Assembly (NCBI GenBank): GCA_016708725.1
Contig: JADJFE010000025.1
Span: forward strand, 1 to 21,449
Origin: Candidatus Aalborgicola bjergmarkensis
GTDB taxonomy: Bacteria > Pseudomonadota > Gammaproteobacteria > Burkholderiales > Burkholderiaceae_C
DNA length: 21,449 bases
Reading direction: 5' to 3'
The notes beneath the pieces are model-generated. The model was not told the origin of the DNA and did not search any database. It was given only the letters and a program-made list of their open reading frames with translations. A program made the position numbers and the translations under genes. Shown here in pieces: positions 7,599-14,969 of the stretch. Each line of letters starts with the position of its first letter. Positions within the stretch are counted from its first letter, which is position 1.

Positions 7599-8198
7599 CG
7601 CTTGCCTCATTTCCGGTGTGCCCATCCATTCGGGCAGCTGCACGTCATCGAGCTGCCCGCCTTGCTTGAAGAATAGCAGCCAGCGTTGCTGTTCGTTGGC
7701 TATTGTCTGGCTGCTGAATTTCTCCAGCTCAAATAGCCAGATACCGCCATGCTCGATCAGCGTGCCCCCCTTGGCATCACGCATCTTGAATGCGTGCAGA
7801 TAATCATTGTCGCTATCCACCAGATTTTCCGCCAGCAGCCACAGTGCATACGTGGGCTGAAGCTTTTGGTAAGCGTTGCCGCTTTGCAGTTGCTGGCTGT
7901 AAATATCCGCCCAGGTGTAGAGCATGCGTGCCGGCAGGTGCGCGTAGCGCAACATCTGTATCTCGATCTGGAATATGCGCTCCCGCGCATCGCTGGCCTT
8001 GACATCGACAATGCTGAGTTTATCGTCCAGAAACTCCTTGTCGTTGTACGGGTTCAAAATCTCCACGCGGACAATGGGCGCAGACAACTCATCGGCCAGC
8101 ATCGCATTGAGAAAACTCACCAGCAGGTTGCGATTCTCCAGCGAACCGAGCAACGCTTTGAACACGCAGTCAATTTTGGGATCAATCCGATGCTTCAT
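7254..8198 (-). CDS. Rpn-family PD-(D/E)XK nuclease, tandem copy with four heptad repeats
   Basis: The product is 314 residues and starts MKHRIDPKIDCVFKALLGS, typical of the Rpn / PDDEXK_2 family (often labelled putative transposase). The nuclease core shows IVDVKA (Asp65, Lys67) and QIEIQ (Glu79, Gln81), the D...ExQ form of the PD-(D/E)XK site. Residues 201-314 are a charged alpha-helical, coiled-coil tail with four REHDARQ/RENDARQ-type heptads. The family includes RecA-independent recombination nucleases and anti-phage toxins in E. coli. I chose the ATG at 8198 because an in-frame extension to 8378 translates the antisense-looking intergene. It lies 37 nt after the stop of its sister copy; the proteins are identical except for three extra heptads here and the last residue (Arg here, Ile there). 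An internal start may give a separate C-terminal product. Confidence 0.88.
   Translation of the reverse strand: MKHRIDPKIDCVFKALLGSLENRNLLVSFLNAMLADELSAPIVRVEILNPYNDKEFLDDKLSIVDVKASDARERIFQIEIQMLRYAHLPARMLYTWADIYSQQLQSGNAYQKLQPTYALWLLAENLVDSDNDYLHAFKMRDAKGGTLIEHGGIWLFELEKFSSQTIANEQQRWLLFFKQGGQLDDVQLPEWMGTPEMRQAMTTLRQFSEKEVNYHAYQARQNFLREQHTIELELKVAQQEKAQALLREQLALQREHDARQREHDARQRENDARQRENDARQREQTALQEMEAERREKEAALAEIARLTALHAGR
7350..7433. repeat. 21-bp tandem repeat, four units, inside rpn copy 1
   Basis: Four 21-bp units (7350-7370, 7371-7391, 7392-7412, 7413-7433), each differing by one or two bases, encode the heptads REQ/REN/REH-DARQ on the minus strand. A related diverged unit follows at 7434-7454. 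The sister gene has only one such unit (8332-8352), identical to the unit at 7413-7433. The unit is exactly seven codons, so copy-number change keeps both the frame and the coiled-coil register. Confidence 0.92.
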
Positions 8199-8235
8199 CG
8201 TGAAAAATGCGTACGCAGCTACTACTGCATCAGGG

Positions 8236-8517
8236 TTAAATACCGGCGTGCAAAGCCGTAAGCCGCGCGATTTCTGCCAGCGCAGCCTCTTTTTCCCGCC
8301 TTTCAGCTTCCATCTCCTGCAACGCTGTTTGCTCGCGCTGCCTTGCGTCGTGCTCACGCTGCAGCGCGAGTTGCTCACGCAGCAAAGCCTGCGCTTTTTC
8401 CTGCTGCGCGACCTTTAGCTCCAGCTCAATCGTGTGCTGTTCGCGCAGAAAATTCTGCCGCGCCTGGTAGGCGTGGTAGTTCACCTCTTTCTCTGAAAAC
8501 TGGCGCAGTGTCGTCAT
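8236..8517 (-). CDS. Possible internally initiated C-terminal Rpn product (RpnS-like), copy 2
   Basis: As in the sister gene, codon 201 is ATG (start at 8517) preceded by GAGG with a 6-nt spacer. The product would be 93 residues with a single heptad. If both internal proteins are made, the locus would produce two inhibitors of different helix length against two otherwise identical nucleases. Inferred only. Confidence 0.42.
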   Translation of the reverse strand: MTTLRQFSEKEVNYHAYQARQNFLREQHTIELELKVAQQEKAQALLREQLALQREHDARQREQTALQEMEAERREKEAALAEIARLTALHAGI

Positions 8518-9117
8518 CGCTTGCCTCATTTCCGGTGTGCCCATCCATTCGGGCAGCTGCACGTCATCGAGCTGCCCGCCTTGCTTGAAGAATAGCAGCC
8601 AGCGTTGCTGTTCGTTGGCTATTGTCTGGCTGCTGAATTTCTCCAGCTCAAATAGCCAGATACCACCATGCTCGATCAGCGTACCCCCCTTGGCATCACG
8701 CATCTTGAATGCGTGCAGATAATCATTGTCGCTATCCACCAGATTTTCCGCCAGCAGCCACAGTGCATACGTGGGCTGGAGCTTTTGGTAAGCGTTGCCG
8801 CTTTGCAGTTGCTGGCTGTAAATATCCGCCCAGGTGTAGAGCATGCGCGCCGGCAGGTGCGCGTAGCGCAACATCTGTATCTCGATCTGGAATATGCGCT
8901 CCCGCGCGTCGCTGGCCTTGACATCAACAATGCTGAGTTTGTCGTCCAGAAACTCCTTGTCGTTGTACGGGTTCAAAATCTCCACGCGGACAATGGGCGC
9001 AGACAACTCATCGGCCAGCATCGCATTGAGAAAACTCACCAGCAGGTTGCGATTCTCCAGCGAACCGAGCAACGCTTTGAACACGCAGTCAATTTTGGGA
9101 TCAATCCGATGCTTCAT
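8236..9117 (-). CDS. Rpn-family PD-(D/E)XK nuclease, tandem copy with one heptad repeat
   Basis: The product is 293 residues and identical to the downstream copy through residue 256 and again after the array, except that it has one DARQ heptad instead of four and ends in Ile instead of Arg. The same D65...E79xQ81 nuclease core is intact. It starts 23 nt after the end of the 839-aa glycosyltransferase gene, so it is likely co-transcribed with the glycan genes, although no good Shine-Dalgarno sequence precedes its ATG. Its last codon and TAA stop are derived from glycosyltransferase 3' sequence read in another frame, as a result of the duplication. The 11 base differences from the other copy are all silent. 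Confidence 0.88.
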   Translation of the reverse strand: MKHRIDPKIDCVFKALLGSLENRNLLVSFLNAMLADELSAPIVRVEILNPYNDKEFLDDKLSIVDVKASDARERIFQIEIQMLRYAHLPARMLYTWADIYSQQLQSGNAYQKLQPTYALWLLAENLVDSDNDYLHAFKMRDAKGGTLIEHGGIWLFELEKFSSQTIANEQQRWLLFFKQGGQLDDVQLPEWMGTPEMRQAMTTLRQFSEKEVNYHAYQARQNFLREQHTIELELKVAQQEKAQALLREQLALQREHDARQREQTALQEMEAERREKEAALAEIARLTALHAGI

Positions 9118-9140
9118 CGTGAAAAATGCGTACGCAGCTA

Positions 9141-11660
9141 CTACTGCATCAGGGTTAAATACCGGCGCGCAATCGCGCTCCAGTCCATCTGCTCGACAAA
9201 ACTCCTGCCCTGCGCACCCATTTCAGCAGCGGTCTTGCGGTCTTTGCCCAGTGCGCAGATCGCATCGGCAAAGTGTTCATCCGCGTCCTCGGTCACCAGG
9301 GCCTGCACACCATTGCTTACCTGAATGCCCTCGATGCCCTTGCTGGTGCTGACCACCGGCAAACTGGCGGCGAAATAATCGAGTATTTTCATGCGCGTAC
9401 CGCCCCCTTTCAACAAGGGAACCACGGCCATGTCGGCGGCAAGCAGGTAGGGTGCCAGCTGGTCTATCGGCCCGGTGAAAATGATGTCTGCATGCAAGGG
9501 CTGTGCAGGAGGATGGCGGCCTAGGGCCAGCACCTTGGCCTGGACCCCACGGGCCGACAGCATGGGCATGATGCGCTGCGCCATCACCTGCATGGCTTCC
9601 AGGTTGGGCGGATACATGTAGGTGCCGTGGTACACCAGGATCAGGGTATCCGGCGCAATGCCATACTTGGCACGCACATCCAGCGGGGCAACTGCGGAAA
9701 ACTGGGTCAGATCGACGCCGTGCGGAATGTAGTGGACGCGCTGGCGCTCCACACCGTCCGTTATCAATTGCTCACGGTCCCGCTCGGACACCGCCACGAC
9801 GGCATCGGACTGGTTGCACAGCTGAATCTCAACCTGGCGCAAATAATCAAACGCCGCCACCGGCAAATCGCTGAACTGGTCGCGCAAACGCAGGTATTCG
9901 ACGTTGTGCTCCACCAGTACCACTTTGCCGCCAAACAGGCTACGCCCCCACAGGCACGCACGGGCATAGCCGGGAAATTCCGCCTGAAATACGCTGATGG
10001 GGTGGCGCAACGCCAGGTAGAGCGTTCGCAGGATGTAGCTCCAGTCGAACAAGGCCGCATACAGGAAGGCATCACTCGCAGGTATCCCCTTTTGCTGCGC
10101 ACGGTGCCGCACCCACGTGCGGGGTGGTGCGAGCCAGCTCAACCAGAGCGGATAGCCCTGGCGGTGTGCCACGCCGTTGCGGTACACATAATAGTGGTAG
10201 CGGTCGTCGGTTATCAGATACACCGCCGACACCAGGCGCGACAAGGCGGCCGCCGTGCGGTCAATCTTGACGGCAGCGCCATGGTCGGGCGGAAAAACGT
10301 CCGCACGCGACACCATCGCAATTTCCATCTGCGCCCCGGCGGGGGGACGCAAGGCGAGCGCGGTACGGCGCAATGCCGCAAGCGCCTTGCGCTTCACATA
10401 CCCCAAAGCCCGTCGCACGATACCCGCTGGTTGCTGCATCATGACAGCAGAAGGGGCTGTTTGGGGTGTGGATGGTGCCAACAAGGGTTCTGCCTTATGC
10501 AACTTGGCCGCCTGCGATGCAAAAGCGGCCACCGGACGCACGGTTTGTGTGTAATGAAAATGCTCCTGCACCAGACGGATGGCATTGTGCGATTTGCGTT
10601 CCACGCCTGAGCGGTCATCCATGATGCTGCGCAACAAAGCGGGAATTTCATCGGGAGAGCGCACCACCCAGCCCGCGTCGTATTGCACCACCAGCGCGGC
10701 TATTTCGAGATAATCGTTGCAAATCAATGGCAATCCGGCACGCAGGAATTCCATGGCCCGAAACGACTGGCTGTATTCCCGCTCCACATTGCGATCTGCC
10801 AGCTCAATACCAATATCGCACGCCTCGACCAGGTAACGCTGCATGGCGCCATACCCCAGCAGGCCATGCAACTGCACGACATTGTCCACATTACCAGCAC
10901 CATCCTGGGTTTCACCGGGCGCAACCGGAACGCCATCGCCTTCGCTGTACACATACTTTCCGGCGAACAACACAAATTTGCCATTCTTGCCATTGTTCTG
11001 TGGCATGGCCTGCAAGGTATGGACCACGGCATCAAACCAGACTTCGGTCCTGCGCCAGGGCCATGAGACGCCACCAGACACAAAACGCCACGGCGCATCC
11101 GCTTCCTTGGCCACCTGCGGCGAGCCGGGAACGGTTGAAATCGGCACCACGTCTATCGGGACGGTATAGCGGCAATCAAAGCCTGCCATGATCAACCACG
11201 GCAACAGAAAATGCCGCTGGCGCTCGGTACCGACCAGGAAACGGTCCACTTTGCGGTACAACTGCAGCGTACGCTGAACTTCAGCGCCCACGTCCCGCTC
11301 GGATTGGAACATCGCTTCCAGAACACGCGGCGCCACCACGTCCAGCATGAGCGGAACTTCCAGGTCATCCGGCAACTCTTCCAGCAGCTCCCAATACCCT
11401 ACCAATAATAAATCCGCTTTTTCCTGCACAATGCGCTGCGCCAGTTCGGCACGTCCGCTGTAGCTGATAACCCGGATTCCAGGCTCGGGTTGCACGGCCC
11501 TGTCGGAAGAATATTTTTCCAGTGCCCTGGGGAAAACATGTGTCACAGTATGTCCATGGTGCACCAGACCCTTGGCCAGATAATACGCGCGCACACTGTT
11601 TCCGGCCGCCACCCGCATGGCATCCAGAAATACACCATGGGTAAAGATAATGATCTTCAT
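9141..11660 (-). CDS. Two-module GT4-type glycosyltransferase
   Basis: The product is 839 residues with two GT-B glycosyltransferase modules. Module 1 (about 1-390) starts MKIIIFTHGVFLDAMRVAAGN and has a C-terminal nucleotide-sugar half with ...SQSFRAMEFLRAGLPLI (about 297-313). A linker rich in Pro, Ala, Arg and Lys (about 390-443) follows. Module 2 (from Met445, MEIAMVSRADVFPPDHGAAV) has LVEHNVEYLR, VSERDREQL, VHYIPHGVDL, VYHGTYMYPPN and KGGGTRMKILDYFAASLPVV, all typical of GT4. Such proteins transfer sugars to surface polysaccharide. The ATG overlaps the stop of the 1091-aa glycosyltransferase as ATGA, which points to coupled translation and probably to partner enzymes. It ends in two consecutive TAG stops, 23 nt before an rpn gene. 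Substrates cannot be read from the sequence. Confidence 0.88.
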   Translation of the reverse strand: MKIIIFTHGVFLDAMRVAAGNSVRAYYLAKGLVHHGHTVTHVFPRALEKYSSDRAVQPEPGIRVISYSGRAELAQRIVQEKADLLLVGYWELLEELPDDLEVPLMLDVVAPRVLEAMFQSERDVGAEVQRTLQLYRKVDRFLVGTERQRHFLLPWLIMAGFDCRYTVPIDVVPISTVPGSPQVAKEADAPWRFVSGGVSWPWRRTEVWFDAVVHTLQAMPQNNGKNGKFVLFAGKYVYSEGDGVPVAPGETQDGAGNVDNVVQLHGLLGYGAMQRYLVEACDIGIELADRNVEREYSQSFRAMEFLRAGLPLICNDYLEIAALVVQYDAGWVVRSPDEIPALLRSIMDDRSGVERKSHNAIRLVQEHFHYTQTVRPVAAFASQAAKLHKAEPLLAPSTPQTAPSAVMMQQPAGIVRRALGYVKRKALAALRRTALALRPPAGAQMEIAMVSRADVFPPDHGAAVKIDRTAAALSRLVSAVYLITDDRYHYYVYRNGVAHRQGYPLWLSWLAPPRTWVRHRAQQKGIPASDAFLYAALFDWSYILRTLYLALRHPISVFQAEFPGYARACLWGRSLFGGKVVLVEHNVEYLRLRDQFSDLPVAAFDYLRQVEIQLCNQSDAVVAVSERDREQLITDGVERQRVHYIPHGVDLTQFSAVAPLDVRAKYGIAPDTLILVYHGTYMYPPNLEAMQVMAQRIMPMLSARGVQAKVLALGRHPPAQPLHADIIFTGPIDQLAPYLLAADMAVVPLLKGGGTRMKILDYFAASLPVVSTSKGIEGIQVSNGVQALVTEDADEHFADAICALGKDRKTAAEMGAQGRSFVEQMDWSAIARRYLTLMQ

Positions 11661-14600
11661 CGGCTTATTTGGCTTATTTTGTTTATTCGGCTTGTTAGAC
11701 TTGCAGGATTTTCAAGAATGGTTTGCAAGGTCTGCCTGGCAACGCGGCGCGAGAAATGTTGTTCAATATTACGCATGCTATTGGCACTTAACACATTCCA
11801 TACCTCTTTATTGGTATACAGATCAATCACGGCATGCGCGAAAGACTGTGCATCGTCACCCACCATCACATCCAGCCCATCGGTCAGCGACATGCCCTCC
11901 GCCGCCATGGATGTTGCCACAACCGGCACACCATAGGCCATGCTCATATTGATTTTTCCTTTTACCCCGGCGCCATAACGCAGCGGCGCAATACTCAGGC
12001 GGGTTTTTGCAAAGTGCCCGGATACATCTTCCACAAACCCTTCAACGATGACCGTATCCGAAGCCAGCTCCAGAATTTCGCTCGTGGGATTGCTGCCAAT
12101 AATCCAGGTTTTCACGGACCCCAATTCTTGTTGCACCAGAGGCAATATTTCGCGCACAAAATAAAGCACTGCATCCACATTGGGAGGATGGTTAAACCCA
12201 CCAATAAATAATAAACCTTCGCGCTGCTCGAAACCTGCCGAGCAGCCGTGAATATCGTGGATATTGGAGACCACCTCCACCCGCAAATCGGGGCATTCAT
12301 GCGTGAGCAACTCCTTTTCAAAGGAACTGACCACCAGCGTGACATCGGCTTTTCGCATCAATCCGATTTCCAGTTGTTTGCGCTCCTGGGCGGCCTTGGC
12401 CATCGCAGCATTTTTATGCAATTCCGCCATGCGCTCCTCACGCAGGAAATGCAGATCAACGGTGTCAAATAACAACATGGCCGCAGGGGCCGTCTGGCGC
12501 ACCACATCCGTCAATTGTTCAGCCACATCCACCCGGCTCAACAAGACCGCATCGAGTTCGGTTCCATGTTTTTCGAGATACTCACGCACGCCCCAATAAT
12601 GCGGCTGGCAAATAACCATGATGCCACTTTGCTGCAACATGCCCTTGTACGGCTCCCTGTCGTCCAGGTACAGCGTCGCAAAAACCACCTTGACATGCAG
12701 GCCGACCAGTTCTTCCAACAGCTTGAACATGCGCAAGGAACCGGAGTCCTGATCGGGCGTCAGCATGACCTTGTCCACCACCAGAACACGCTTCCAGGTG
12801 CCACGCTCCCTCTCAAGATGCGGCGCGCTGCCATTGATCCGGTGCGTAATCAGCTGCCTTTTCCACTTTTCGTGCAATTTCTGGCGATGCAGAACCTGAA
12901 AACCCTTCAAGCCGGACAAGGTGGATGTTCCCAGTGAAGCGCCTTCAAAATGGACGATTTTCGCAGCCGGCTGGTAATATACCCTCTTGTTTGCCGCCCG
13001 TACCTTGAATGCCAGATCGACATCCTCATAATAGGCCGGGGAAAATTCCGCACTGAATCTGCCAATATCTTCAAATAACTGGCGCGGGATGGCAACACAC
13101 GCTGCGGAACAGTAATCCACTTCGCGCACATAACTATATTCGGGTTTATCCGCACTATCGCCGCGCCCATCGTTCCACGCCGAACCATCCCGCCAGATAA
13201 TACCACCGGCCTCCTGGAGGCGTCCATCGGGATAAACCAGCCGCGCACCCACCAGCCCGGCGCTGGGAAAATGTTGAAATACTGCAAGCAGATTATTTAA
13301 CCACCCGGATTGCACAATGGTATCGTTATTCAAAAATACCAGATATTCTCCAGTGGCATTGGCGGCACCCAGGTTGCAGGACGCAACAAATCCACGCTCA
13401 CCGGAATTACGCACCACCCGAACCCCGGAGATAAGCGCCAGCATTTCGTCGGTTTCATCTTCTGAGTGGTCATCTACCACAATCACCTCATACCCTTTGG
13501 CAAAAGAATCCGCCACAATGGATTTAAGACAGGTAAAGGTATACAAATGCTTGTTATGTACCGGGATGATGATGGATACCAGCGGAGCCTCTGCGGGCGT
13601 TAGGGTCAAGGGATGGTAAGAAGCTTCCAGACTGGATTGGGGTAGCGCCTCCACCTGCCTTGCAGACCGGCGCATGGTTTTCAGCTTGCGCCTCATCCGC
13701 GCCACCAGCGCCCCGGTCCCGCTGGAGCGCCAGATATGAAAAGACAGAACAAGATATTGCCGGATCGTGACACGCGCCACCCGCGCCTGCAAGATACAGT
13801 GCCGCAATTTTCCTGCGGCCAGGCGCAAGGGGGCAGTGAGTGTCCAGCTTTTACTACCCGTTATCTGCGCCATTTGTGCCGACAAGGCACCTAAATCATC
13901 TGTCTGTACCTGGATAACGGCTTTGAGTTGGGCATTTTCGTTTGTCAAATACTGGATTTCATCCGATATCCGCATGCCCTGGTTTTCTGACTCCAGCAAA
14001 CGTGTTTGCGCTTCAAACAATTTATTTTGCGCTTCCAGTAACTCGTTTTTGACTTTGGAAAATAATTTCTGGTTTTCAAATAAACTTGTTTGCACATCGT
14101 TCAGGCGGCCTTGAACTTCGGAAACGCGCGCCTGCCAGGAGTGCACTTCCATCTCCAACTGCTTCTTGATTTCCCAATACATGGAGTGGTATTTGGCATA
14201 GCCCACAATGGCCAGACATTGTGCATCGCTCCACCTGGGGCGCCACTTCTGAAACAGCATGGCCAAGCCACGTGTCACCTCCTGGGCATCGGCATTGATG
14301 CCAAAGCCACTTCCCGGACCAATCCGGTACACCGCACCAATGGGTTCCAGAAAAACAAAATCCGCATGCTGCGCAAGCTGCATCCAGAAATCCCAGTCCT
14401 CATACACATCCAGATGCTCATCCACCCGACAACCCGTATCCAGCAAAGAGCGGCGGAACAAAATGGCATGCATGGGGATGTAATTTTCCACCAGCAAGCG
14501 CGTGCGATCAAAGGGCTGATTAAACAAGTAGGTACGCTGCTGCTTGCCACTGTTGTCGGAGCGCACGCATTCGACCGATGAATACGCCGCACCCGCCAGA

Positions 14601-14932
14601 GGATTTTGCTGCAGTGCGACAACCAATGCCTCGATGTGGTGGGGCAAGAACCAGTCGTCATCGTCCAGAAAGATGATGCAATCCCCGTTGGCATGCTGCA
14701 AGCCGAAGTTTGCCGCCCTGCTGCGCCCCATGGGCGTGCCGCAACCCACCATACGCTGCGGGAAACGCCCGCACACAGCCCCCACATCCCTATGGTCAGG
14801 CCCCTTGGCGTTGACCAGCAGCACATCAATACAGGTATACGTTTGCGCCGCAATCGAATCCAGTGCAGTCTGGAGTTCGCTGCGGTCAATGCTACGAACA
14901 ATGACAGTAACAGTCGGCAAATTGTGATTCAT
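11657..14932 (-). CDS. Three-module glycosyltransferase (GT2-GT2-GT4-like) with coiled coil
   Basis: The product is 1091 residues. Module 1 (about 5-240) is a GT2 (GT-A) domain with PTVTVIVRSI and the metal-binding LDDDDW at 89-94. Residues about 255-355 form a coiled coil with repeats such as LLEAQNKLFEAQTRLLESEN. A short SKSWTLTAPLR element sits at 360-370. Module 2 (about 450-690) is a second GT2 with LVSIIIPVHN, VVDDHS, FLNNDT (533-538) and YYEDVDLAFKVR. Module 3 (about 714-1075) is a GT4-like GT-B domain with GGFNHPPNVDAV and GAGVKGKINMSMAYGVPVV. Large multi-domain enzymes like this assemble O-antigen, capsule or glycoprotein glycans. I chose ATG 14932, next to the GT2 fold; an ATG at 14986 is possible but would overlap the divergent deacetylase gene. 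Its stop overlaps the start of the next glycosyltransferase. Confidence 0.88.
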   Translation of the reverse strand: MNHNLPTVTVIVRSIDRSELQTALDSIAAQTYTCIDVLLVNAKGPDHRDVGAVCGRFPQRMVGCGTPMGRSRAANFGLQHANGDCIIFLDDDDWFLPHHIEALVVALQQNPLAGAAYSSVECVRSDNSGKQQRTYLFNQPFDRTRLLVENYIPMHAILFRRSLLDTGCRVDEHLDVYEDWDFWMQLAQHADFVFLEPIGAVYRIGPGSGFGINADAQEVTRGLAMLFQKWRPRWSDAQCLAIVGYAKYHSMYWEIKKQLEMEVHSWQARVSEVQGRLNDVQTSLFENQKLFSKVKNELLEAQNKLFEAQTRLLESENQGMRISDEIQYLTNENAQLKAVIQVQTDDLGALSAQMAQITGSKSWTLTAPLRLAAGKLRHCILQARVARVTIRQYLVLSFHIWRSSGTGALVARMRRKLKTMRRSARQVEALPQSSLEASYHPLTLTPAEAPLVSIIIPVHNKHLYTFTCLKSIVADSFAKGYEVIVVDDHSEDETDEMLALISGVRVVRNSGERGFVASCNLGAANATGEYLVFLNNDTIVQSGWLNNLLAVFQHFPSAGLVGARLVYPDGRLQEAGGIIWRDGSAWNDGRGDSADKPEYSYVREVDYCSAACVAIPRQLFEDIGRFSAEFSPAYYEDVDLAFKVRAANKRVYYQPAAKIVHFEGASLGTSTLSGLKGFQVLHRQKLHEKWKRQLITHRINGSAPHLERERGTWKRVLVVDKVMLTPDQDSGSLRMFKLLEELVGLHVKVVFATLYLDDREPYKGMLQQSGIMVICQPHYWGVREYLEKHGTELDAVLLSRVDVAEQLTDVVRQTAPAAMLLFDTVDLHFLREERMAELHKNAAMAKAAQERKQLEIGLMRKADVTLVVSSFEKELLTHECPDLRVEVVSNIHDIHGCSAGFEQREGLLFIGGFNHPPNVDAVLYFVREILPLVQQELGSVKTWIIGSNPTSEILELASDTVIVEGFVEDVSGHFAKTRLSIAPLRYGAGVKGKINMSMAYGVPVVATSMAAEGMSLTDGLDVMVGDDAQSFAHAVIDLYTNKEVWNVLSANSMRNIEQHFSRRVARQTLQTILENPASLTSRINKISQISR

Positions 14933-14959
14933 TGGAGTTATTTTATGAGCGCCGATAAT
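14932..14959 (+). promoter_or_regulatory. Candidate promoter for the PIG-L deacetylase
   Basis: TTGGAG (14932-14937) and GATAAT (14954-14959) are separated by 16 nt. The -10 matches consensus at five of six positions; the -35 is weak. Transcription would begin near 14966, only about 4 nt before the ATG at 14970. Together with the absence of a Shine-Dalgarno sequence, that would make the message almost leaderless. The two divergent starts are only 37 nt apart. Confidence 0.3.
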
Positions 14960-14969
14960 ACTGCAGCCC

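Larger units (their letters stand above)
7261..9167. repeat. Direct tandem duplication carrying the rpn genes
   Basis: Unit 1 spans 7261-8242 (982 bp) and unit 2 spans 8243-9161 (919 bp); the 63-bp length difference equals three 21-bp repeats. The same six bases, CCGGCG, sit at 7261-7266, 8243-8248 and 9162-9167, that is, at both outer borders and at the junction. The unit includes the last codons of the 839-aa glycosyltransferase gene (9141-9161), so a non-coding remnant of that gene lies at 8222-8242. Outside the array the units differ at 11 positions. There are no terminal inverted repeats or target duplications. Confidence 0.93.

Noticed and set aside
8198..8378. N-terminal extension of rpn copy 1 to 8378
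   Set aside because: The extension translates the 3' part of the sister gene in a different frame and the junction; the conserved family N-terminus begins at the ATG at 8198.
7261..9167. Insertion sequence or composite transposon, suggested by the duplicated 'putative transposase' family
   Set aside because: There are no terminal inverted repeats or target-site duplications, and the borders are explained by a 6-bp microhomology; Rpn proteins are nucleases and not IS transposases in the usual sense.
9627..10610. Plus-strand open frame (327 codons) opposite the two-module glycosyltransferase
   Set aside because: It lies entirely antisense to a well-supported gene and has shadow-type composition without motifs.
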